Positions 48,401 to 60,400 of a stretch of 64,000 nucleotides of DNA are shown here, piece by piece. A model generated the notes under the pieces. That model was not told the origin of the DNA. It made no database searches and was given only the letters and a program-made list of their open reading frames with translations. The DNA comes from Glandiceps talaboti (taxonomy: Eukaryota > Hemichordata > Enteropneusta > Spengelidae): contig NC_135549.1 in NCBI RefSeq assembly GCF_964340395.1, positions 23,949,842 to 24,013,841 on the forward strand, written 5' to 3'. The position numbers and the translations under genes were made by a program. Numbering within the stretch: position 1 is the first letter of the stretch; each line of letters begins with the position of its first letter.

Positions 48401-51400
48401 ACAGAGCCCATTCTAATATTGCCTCCCCCCCCCCCCCCTTGGGGACCAACAACAAATGTGGTCATGTGATATTAATGGACCAATGAGATCAGTCATGTAA
48501 CATCAATAAATCAATGACTTGTCATGTAATCCACTGACTTGAAAGACAAATCATACATCAGAAGTTCAAGCTAAAGACTTACCAGACATGCTGTTGCAGT
48601 TGCTGGATTGGCAACAACTGCAGGAGATATGAGCACTACTCCTGCAAATTGATCAGGTCTTTCTAATGCTGCCAATAAAGCGATTAGACCACCCTGAAAT
48701 AGACAAAACAAAATATATCTCAATGAATCTGAGTCATTGCTTGGAATCAGAGTTGTGCACCCTATGATAACTTAGACAAAATGAAATGTCTGGTGTACAT
48801 ATTGTACTCTCCTGTTCTATGTAGAAGAAATGCCCTGTAGTCAGCATGTATTCTGCGCTGGTCTATTACATTGTATATTGTGCAATGTCCTGCAGTTACT
48901 ATATTTTCCAGGCTGACCTTTTGTATATTACAAATGTCCTGTCGATAATTGCCATGGATTCCAGGCTGTTCAATTTTACTTAGAAATATACCCTGTGGCT
49001 GGCACAGTTGTCCTTTTATACATGTATTGCGATCCATAGCTAATATAGATTTAATCATCATAAATCCATTGGTCTTTATGGGATTAGGCTAGGCCTGAAA
49101 TGATCAGTCTGAAACAGTGAAAGTGAAAAAAAAAAACATGTTGTTGGCCAGAAAATAATCTAAAGTGATGGCTTATTCATTTCTCACATTTTCCTCACCT
49201 GAACAAAGAACAACATTGGGGAATAATATATATTATTATACCAAGCATGAGCCAGGTTCAACAAAAAATGTGGGAATACACTCTGGTTGTTCTACATCAC
49301 AACAACACACATCTATGTTACGATAATGCTTGTCTACTAGAGAATTTTGTGGAAGTGAATCCCAAAGGTTCGCTGACATCTTGTCAGTATCAGCAGGGGT
49401 GTATGAGACATTGGTGACAATTTGCAAATTGCTTTTTTTTTGACTGTGTGCATAGACATTTTCAGTTGGTACTATGAGCCACGAGTCTATGAACATTCAT
49501 TCTGGTAGAGTCTACTTTGTCTTATCGCTATACCAGATACATTATGTAGTAGGAATGTATAATGTAAGCTAATCAATATGATTTAAACCATATCAAATAA
49601 AAGTGCCAATGGCATTGTGGCACAACTGTTGAGAGTATTAAAACTTTAATTTTCTAAAATGATTGTGTGGTCTTGTTGTTAGGCAAATTGGCATATATTT
49701 TTCAAACAATTTCCCAACTACTAGAACTAGACAGCACAAGTAATGTCGCCACCAAATACTAAGGCAATCAGTCCAGTGTTTTTTGAGTTTAAGTTGTCTC
49801 CACACACACACACACACACAGACAGACACACATGCGTGCGCACGCGTGCACGCACACAGACAGACAGACCATGCCTATAGCACTATTGAACCTTATCAGT
49901 TCAGTTGTGCTAAAAATGACCCGACATGGTTTATACAAACGATGACATGAATAAACGACAGACAAAACATGAAAGCTTATTATAAAATGAATCAAGCTAT
50001 CATTCTCTTCAATCAGATTTTTCTAATCTATCCAACTTTTAGATACTGGTACGGGGGTAATAGTAATTTACATAATGCTATCAATTCAAAATAGAAGTTT
50101 GGTGTATTCTCACGTACGCCTACAATAATGTACATTGTATATGTGCATGTAGCCTGGGAACAAATTAACCAAAAAATGCAGCCATTGTTATTTCTATGTC
50201 ATGCTAAGGGAGTAAAATTCTATTTTAGGTAACAAGATTTGCATTTTAGTATATGGAAAAAAAAGATAAATTCATATATATGTATGTACTAGAGAATTTT
50301 GTACTAAATCGTCCAGGTTAATTTAAATTAGATAGAGTTACACAATTATTACAACTTGACATTTACAAAACTCCCAAGAGACAATGTTGCTGGTACATTA
50401 ATTTGTTAGAGCTTGAATAACATATGTAAGCTAATTGCAAATATTTGGAGAAGCACACCTTATATTAAATAACAGATAATCATTGAAATCTAACCATTTA
50501 ACAAAGCTGTTTTGAGGTTTTGGGGGCTGTGCAATGGCACAATGTGGGGGATAATGATAATGGGGGGGGGGGGGTTTCAAGGTAACTGATCAAGGTATAC
50601 ACATACATGTACTAGTACTTGAATACTTTATCATTTATAAAAACTCGGTAATTTTTTAAAAATTTTATTTTAAGTCAATATCAATTACCTCCATCTCTGT
50701 ATGTTTAACTGTGTCTGTATTAATGTTATTAAATATAGCTTATTATTTACTCTTATTATAACAAGCACATTCAAGCATAATAAAATGACAAAATATAAAA
50801 GCTGAAGGCACAAAATGAAAGTATACGCTAACATCTAAGAATCGAACTTCCATCAAATAATCCATATAACTGCTGAAAGTGGGTTCCAATTGATGTCATT
50901 CACTACATCAATCAAAGTAATGTCTGTGCATGTTCAGTCAGTCCAACTGCATGCAGATTAATGGCATTTTAAGTGTGTCGTATCAATTGAAATCTGTAGA
51001 CATGTGACCACTTATATGTGTTAATTGTAAAAAAATATTATGCATGTGAATACACGTACATCGATGTATTTTTAAAAATCTTTTGTTTACATTGATGCAT
51101 GACAGATGCACAAGCTGACTTTATGTGGTTTGTTTTATGAATTTAAAGTAATTTTTTGCTGCATATTTATCAAAACTTCCCTATTTGGTGCCAGTAAATA
51201 ACTGTGCCAGAAAGATGATTTGTATGCCATGTAATGTTAATAGTAGACTAGTTTAATCAGGGTTCTGTGTATAAGTAATTTCATCCGAGGGAAAACGATT
51301 GATAAACTTAGCAGCTTGTACCAATTTAACAGTACATGACTGTATAAATGTTGAACATGTGAAACACATCGATATATCTACTTTGTAAAGTCTTATATAA

Positions 51401-54400
51401 CATACAATGTATGAACACATCGAAGCATTTACAATGTACTGTGTAACATGGGAAACACATCGATGCATTTACTATATCATGTGAATACATCGATGCATTA
51501 CTTTGTAAAGTCTAACGTGAATACATCGATGCATTCGCAATGTATTGTGTACTGTGTTTGACATGTGAATGTTGCTTAGTCGCCGTCTTGTTGTTCAGTG
51601 TGAGGAGTGCAACATGAACACATTGAAGCATTCATTGTACATCTACAATCATGTAAATGTCAGTGAACACATCAATGCATTCATTGTTATGTTAAACATA
51701 TACATGTATGTGAACATATCAATGCATACATCATTTAATGTTAAGCATCTCATGTGTTAACACATTTGCCATCAAATATTAAATACTGTACTAACATAGC
51801 AATACATTTGCCATACATATATAATGTTAAATATGCGATGCAATTTCACCATATGTTAAATGTAAATGTAAATAATTAATGCATTCTTGTGACTGTAGTA
51901 TAATATGTTAAACATGTGATCAAGTCAACAAATTTATCATATACATGTAATAATAAACACATGAACATATCAATGCATTCGGTAAGTTTTACATGTGATG
52001 TGTTCGCTGTAGTGTTAAACATTTGAACACATTGATGTCATGTTTTAATAGTGAACAAATCAAAACATTTGTCATATAATAATAAACATGTGAACACATC
52101 GATGCATTCGTTATGTCTTACATGTGATGCGTTCGCTGTAGTGTTAAACATTTGAACACATTGATGCATTTACTGTATAATGTTAAACACATTACATGTA
52201 TGCATTCACCATACAAGTTAAACAGTGAACAAATCAAAACATTCATCATATAATAATAATATACACGTGAATACATCAATGTATTTGCCATATACGATGT
52301 AATGCATTTACAATACAATTTTAAAACTTGAACACATTAGAACATGTGAACATGTGAGCACATACATTGTATATATCCATTCATCGTATCGTCTTATTCT
52401 TAAACACCGTTGCATGTGAACACACTGAGATGCATTTATCATATTACTGCAGATTGGAAATTACGTTACCCTTTTAGTGTCTCAACAGTATCATTTATTT
52501 CCGGAACTGACAATCAAAATAAAACTGTACAGTCATGTACTATGTAGGTCACTTTTCTTGAATCAGTAAGTATGGCTATTACATGACAGTGACTATTACA
52601 TGTACAATTATTAGAATGAATTCCAATTTAAATGTCAGACTAAATCAATTAAGAAAATGAAATCGTTCAATTTGCAGCCTAGATCAGAGAGATATTAATA
52701 ACATTTTATCTGCATGCACCAGTCAAGTCATATGTTTGAACAGAAAATGTGATTTTTCCCTGACTACTCTGTCATGACAACATACACATCAACATAATTG
52801 AATTTGTAGATCTCCAAATATGAGTCAGAACATTTTAATTCACCATTATTTTCCCCCTTTTCCTCCATAAATTAAGTTTGTAGAGATCCGTTTTTTCATT
52901 CATATGGAAAATACTCGTGACATACAGTGCTTGACACGACTCATTTTCAACACTTGTGGTCTAGCCTCTTATGTAAATTGAATTTTCCTCAGTTGAATGA
53001 TGAAAAATAGTGAGGAATGAAACCTAGATATCAAACAGAATTCACGGTATAAAAACTATAATTTGATCCTATCACTAAACTTAAGTGTCATTACTGCTAT
53101 GCTGAAGACATGTCGCTGTGAGATACATGGTTATTTGCATAGATTTAGAACGGCACTGATGATTTGTTCATACAATGTAAGTAAAAATGTACTCCTTTGA
53201 GTCTAAAATCTCATCGACTAACTTTCCAATGTGAAAATATAAGAGTCACTCTATCACAGCTCCTCTTAAATTAAAATCTAATGCGGTGAAAGTGGCTAGC
53301 TGTACCGGATCAATGCAAATAAAGACATCTAGCTGCTTTAACCACATCAATCAGATTGAGAAGAGCTGTGAACTGATGTATGAGGCATAAATCTAACGAT
53401 CTTCTCCAGCACCACTGTAATTTTATAATGAATTTTATAATAAATTCCATATTGAGCATAATAATATTGAGCATAATTTATGCTCAATATAATATGAAAA
53501 ATGGGAAAGAATAATGGTAATTTTGAATGTTTTGACTTCTATTTTGGGCACCGTACAACAAATGGTGCACGCGCATGTTGTCATGATGTAGAACCACCAA
53601 TAAATCCCATATTGTTTGTTCAAACATGTTTAACTTGGCTTGTGTGAGGGATACTTCCCAATATTGTACATCTGCCTGAAATACATGTACTTTTGATGAA
53701 AGGAACATCATGTACAGTAATTTTCTATTAATTTGCTTAAAGGATTAGGTGAAACTCCAGCCCTTCCTATGTCACAAAGTTTTCCCTGATATTCAAGAAA
53801 CAAAACAAATTGAGGAAATGCCAAGAACATAGAAACAATTAATTTAATATATTGGTTGAAAACAGCCATTGCACTACTGTGAGTCTGCCATCGTTACATT
53901 CTTTTCAATCAGTCACCACACTCTTGGAGATCAATTGATGCAAACAATGTTACCAACCTGAAGGTCATCTTAAGGTGAAAGTCTGCAACATCTTTTGGAT
54001 TAATTGCTATGGCAACACGGACTTGAATTGCCTTTGATTTTTTTTTCTATTTCACAGAATGACATGTAAGAGCTTGTTGTAACTACATGTACATTGTACT
54101 TGAGTCAGTCAAGAAGCGCTTTTTATTGCACATACATGTACTTCATATTTAGTTGTCCTAGTTAAAGCATTTTGTGTAGCATCTTCTTCTTTTGCGATTC
54201 CTTACTGATGAACTTCATCAATTTTTTTTATCTTTTAGATATAATCCAATCTGGTTACAGAATTTCTGAAAACATTAATCTACAAATATTTCAATAAATA
54301 TAGGAACTTACACATGTAGATGTTTCTAATTTCAACTTTTTTTTTAGTCAGGAAGGCATGTGGCTAAAACTTAAAAGCATTCTGCACATGACCTATATGA

Positions 54401-57400
54401 TCTGCATATTGATTATCTCAAACTGACCAACCATCATCCATATGCAAATGAGTTGCTGTGTACTGTACAGCAATCTATTCAATCATAATCAGTATGCAAA
54501 TGAACTCACCATGGAATGACCAATGAGGAAGACAGGTAAACCGGGGTACTTCTCAATCATTATGTCTAAGTGTTGCAAAGAATCACGGATATAAATATTG
54601 AAGTCTTTGATATCCATTCTTATTCCTTGGCTTTGACCATGACCAACTGTGGAGATGAGAAATACAGGATTACTGAATCACAAAATATTGCAAATTTGGA
54701 TGCAAAAATATGAGATGCAATTATTGTAATATTGCAATCATTTTATAAGAATAGAAGGTTTAGGATTCAAAAATAAGTACCATTTAAAACATATATTGTC
54801 AACAGCTTATATTGGCCTGCAGCATAAAAAACACAACATCAATAAATACTTTATTTACAAAGTTGACATGAGATATGGAATTCATATACTCACAGATGGC
54901 AATGTACGTGACTGTATTATTAAAAATGCCAGCTGTGTGCAATAAAAATATTAAATAGCATACACAAACATTCCTTTTTCAAAAACCATGCCAGCTGCAT
55001 ATACAGTATATGACCAAGCTATATTTTGAGAATGAATATTCATGGCCTCTGGGTTCATACTTAGTAATGTAATTTCTACTCAAAGAGTCAAAATATTTCT
55101 TGGCTGTTGGCAAACATTTGGGATTCCCTTCCAGTAAATATTTTGACTCTGTGAGTAGAATTTTCATTACTAAGCTGTATTTCATTGTGTATATTTTCTT
55201 TTTCAGTTTTCCTGTTCAGAATCAGACGAAATGTTGTCTTTAAATTTATTATTTATGACAATAGTTTGTCTTTCTCTACCATAGAAACTTTCACTGTAAT
55301 CCCACTAACACCCATGCAAATAATTATCACTTGCCTTGCACTACATGATGGCAAAATGCCACTCTGTCACTAAACTAATTTGATATCTACTACTGAAAAT
55401 TTCTTGGAAGCAAAATCCCACATTTTTGCAGACATCTTGCTGACATAGTACACCCCTGATGATGCCGACAATAAAAAATTTGGGGGTTTGTGTCCAAGAA
55501 ATTGTTTGACTCTGTGAGTAGAAATTTCCATTACCAGGGTAGTAAGTATGTATACGGTGTTCATGAACATTCTGAACATTTGTTCTCGAAAATTTGATAC
55601 CATTTGTGTCATACAATACATGTAGTTAGTGTACATACATGTATCTATAACAGCAATTACATACCATGATCATGAGCAAAGACCAGCATACCACCACCGA
55701 CTAATGGTTCTGCTACATCGTCATATCTCTCACAGTGTTCTCCGGCTCCATGTAAAACCATTACAAGTCCTCTATTTTGGAAAATAACAAATTAAAAAGT
55801 GACTGGCATGCTTTGATGAAACTAATACATGTATATAATCCCTCAATCATACTTCTAGTAAAAGCCATGAAACACCATACTGATTAAATTGTGAGTTTTC
55901 CATTACTTACCCTTAAAAAAACCCAGGCATTGAATTTTTTATTTTTTTATTTTTGGTTTATGATATCTTCATTTGTTGCATTTTTTTATAAGAATTTTAT
56001 TTCACATCATCATTGAGAAACTTTTTTTTTCAATCAATTCCAAAAATTTCAGGTTGACAGTGAAAAACTAGGCACGGTTTAATAAACAGGACCAGATTTT
56101 GTTTTTGTTTCGTCGGGCCTAATACAACACCATTCATAATACAAGGACTTTCAATTGCCATAAATCTCTGCTACTTGAATTCAAAAGTTTTTCAAAAGAA
56201 TTAGTAAAGTTCAAGGAACAGAAAATGCAATTAAACTTTAGCTTTGGCTTGTTTTCAGACGAGTAAATACATTGTATGGATGAATCTAACAAAACAAAAC
56301 AAGGTGCAATCTGCTTAAGTATGTGCATGGTTAGTCTAGTGCTTCATGTATCTGTGGCATCAAATCTCAAGATCTCTCTTTACTTGATACCATGGGAGAC
56401 ACCTACATGTAATGCATGTTAGGGGATCAAACTAAATTAATTTGGGGTTTTTTCACACGTTTTATATACATGCTGTAATCATTGCTGCATTTCGTTTTCT
56501 TATGAAATGGTTACTCAAGGTAAATTTCACCTATATGCAGATGCCTTTCTCGATTTGAGGTCACACACACACACAAATTTCTTTTGTAATTCTCTGTCCT
56601 CGAAAATGCTTTCTCTGTGTAAGCGAAAAAGAAAAAGTCACTTAGTGGTAAAGTGGTAGTCAGTAATCAGTAATATGACAGCTAACCTAATGACGTGTGA
56701 GTGTAAGTGTGATGTACTTAATTGGGGTACATTTGTATTTGCACGAGTGCTTGCAGTGCTCTCTGTGGCAGTACTTTCACGAGCATGGTGACTGAAAGTG
56801 CAGCAGAAAACACTGCAACATGAGTGCAAATATCCCTGAGTACCCATCCACACTGGCACTCATGCCACACCGGTTTCTGTATGTTTATCAGAAACAACAA
56901 ATTTCCATAAAAATGACACTACGTGATCAAGCGCTTTCATGCAGAATGAACAACTGTGTCCATATTTACATATCGTTTACATGCAGGTATGCAATAATGT
57001 TTTTGGTACAGCAATGAAGTGCAGATACCACTAGTATGCGCATGCACCATTGCACGTAATCTTTGGTACATAAAATAGACAGTACCAACTACAAGAACCT
57101 TGTATCGGTATTTAGCAGGAGTAGGTATTAGTAAATATGTATGCATTAGTGATTACTTGCATTGATGTGTACACACAGTTGTATCAAAGTTGTATGTGTA
57201 AAATTGATAACATTATTAATTATGTGTATGCAAATGAGCATGCTGGCATTCGATGATGTACAAGAAATCACCTAAGCACTGCTCTATTTTTTTTTTTAAA
57301 TTACCTTTTTTAAGATAATACTAACAGAATGCCATGGCATTGAGTTTGAGTGTCAATATTGAAGTATACAGTACAGTATATTCACTCCTGTTTTCAATGT

Positions 57401-60400
57401 TTTCTACTGCACTTTAGTCTACAAACAATTTACATGTGTGGGCTTGTTTGCTGCAATCTCTCTCTCTCCCAGTACAGTCAAATAGACAATCTAGCAAATC
57501 TAATAAAATCCATCGCTGGGGAATGGGTTAAAGTGCAATGTGTCATACACTGACAGGCAGTTGTAATTGGTTCCTTTGTTCAGTTTACCACAAACTCAAC
57601 CTCTAGACTTTAGTAAAAGTAAGTCATGTGGAACATGATAACATCATCACGTTTATATGTCAACACTCCAATAGCATTAATAATATAAGTGCTGTCAGTG
57701 GTAAGAACAGAATGTTGTGCTAAAGAAAGCAATTTGACTTTGTACATGTACATGTATGGTGGAGAGAGAGATCATAGAAAAACACCCACACGTATTTACT
57801 ATTATGTTTGTAGAATATCATGGCTGCTGAGAACACCACAAGCACTTGACTAAATATACCTAGCAATAGAAGTATGCAACTCCCACATCATGTTTTCTGT
57901 AACAGTAACTACATGACAACTCGTCTAAAGTAATGACACTCTCCACACTGAGTGAGGTCACCATCAGGGCAACCCATTTGCTGGAATAGACTCGAAATGG
58001 GATTTGAGGGAATAGGAGATTGCATTTATAGATTTCTTTCACTTTCATTGAACATCAATCATAAATTAATAACATGCCTATTTGACTAGTAATATCCAAT
58101 GAATCATACAGGTACATGTCTTCCAAAGCAATAGTTATCATCATGATTGTATTTATTTGTTGTGAAAAAAATTCTATTACTTGAAGAAGGAATTCATCAA
58201 GTTTTAATGAGAAAGGCATTGTATTACATTGTACATGAAAGCATACACATTTGATGGATTACAAGTTTACAACATAGATGTCTATTTTCACTAGACATAT
58301 TCCATTATTTCCCCTCCCCCCCCCCCCACCCACGAAAATAACCACCAGCAATGTGCAGCATCGGCATATTTTGACAATCTTGAAATTATAAATAAGTGAA
58401 TGTACAACTGTCGACATCGGACCGGGAACAAACATAACCTGTTACAAACAGGGAAAGCAAAAGAAATGAATTTGATTAATAACAATTGGCTAAGCATGTT
58501 CGTAAAGCTAAGACTTGTATAACATACCATGGTTTGATATGAACAGTTTTGTGGCCTCTTTGTATGTGCATGAATAAACTGGGGGGGGGGGGGGGGGGGG
58601 GGGGAGAACACGTCTTAATTTGTTTGTGAATGTGAACTATTATGTAAAGATGCTATAAAACTGTTCTTATCAAATGATAGGATGAAATACAAGTCTCTCT
58701 GTATTTCCAACATGCTGGGCCAAGTGTTATTAATCCAATTCAGTTGTTTACTTTCCCTGTTTAACAGGTTCCTTTCATCCATGGTCTGATGTCGGCAGTT
58801 GTATGTGGGTTGATGATGAGAGTCCCATGCTAATTGCATTATTGTTCAGGATAACACTGTCATTGCTAGCTATAGGCAGATTCTCAAAGTATTTTAAAAT
58901 TCAAAATATTTCTTCTTTTGTGATTTTAAATATGATCATTACTTTGTGGTCTTACTTGATTTTGCATTAAGTCTTAAAGTGTCCATAGGGACGATGATTG
59001 GGTATTTATTTTGGGATTTTTTAATTTATTTAAACATTTTTATCATGGCTTCCTACTTGAAAAAATCAAAGCGAAACAACATATGCTATTAGTATTAAAG
59101 TCCTTGGTTGTAACTCAACTTGTAAATAAATTGCAAAATCCTAATAAATGTCTAACATGTTTGTTATTGTATGTAAAATAACAAACTTTTTACACATTTT
59201 TTTTTTAAATTAGTTTTTTTTTGTAATGTACAATGTAATGTATTGAGATACAAATACAGACTTGGACAATATTGTTTCATAGTGATTTTTCAAGTAGGAC
59301 ACCGTGATAAAATTGTTTTATAAATTAAAAATCTACAATAAATACTCAATCCTCATCCATATGGCCACTTTCACAGGCACTTGAATCAATCTGTATGATT
59401 TGGGGGGAAAAATGTATCCTGAATAAGAGAAGGTACGAAGGTACTCGACATTTGAACTGTTGACCCCGATTGCACCCTCATTAGCATAACACTGGACATC
59501 CTGGATTACGACATTTCATCACAAAATATGTTATATAAAGTAATAATTCTAGCTAATGAATAGCTAAAAGGTACTAAATAGTAATATGTTGTTGCAATCG
59601 CTACATACTTTGCACTAAAAATGGTATCTATTTCGATTTCAAATCGTACGGCCGGCTGCGCTATCGTCCAATCAGAAGCCACAAGTGTATGCTAATGAGG
59701 GTCTGCAGTTCAAATGTCGAATACCTTTGTACCTTCTCTTATTAACTATACATTATTTTTTAAAAATCATACACATTGATTCGAGTGCCTGTGGTGACAA
59801 CCCTTAGGTCACGAGTATTGTCCATCTGAATGAAGTGGAGAATAACGTTACGTAATTACATGTATACCAGCGTCAGTAATATCAAAGAAACATCGGAAAT
59901 TAATGTCAATTTTGAACATTTTGACTCATATTTCGAACAAAGCAGAACCAGCGATGTAGACATGCGTTGTTGTGACACAGATGTGCGTTGTCTTGATGTA
60001 GAACGGCCAGAGTATATATTCCATATTTTTTGTTAAAATTGGCTCAAGCATGGTATAATGTGCGTTAGTTCTCTTTCTTTTTTTTCTTATTTTATCAGAA
60101 CATCAGTACACACACACACGGTAGCCTGGAGGCCAACATGGTTTAATTATAACACAAGAGTGATGGAGGTGTAAATGGTAAATATAATGTATAGGAACTA
60201 GACTATACACACTGTCACAGGGGTGTATTTAAACTTTGTAGTCTAACCAGTTTAATTACATCAAATATGTTAACTATTCCTGCTGGCTAATAGGTTGGAC
60301 TTTGAGACCAATTGGGTTGTAAATCAATGCAAATAGTATAAAAACTCATCAGTACTACTCAGTAAATCAACAGTGGACTGCAGCCTGTATAGTGTTGTAC

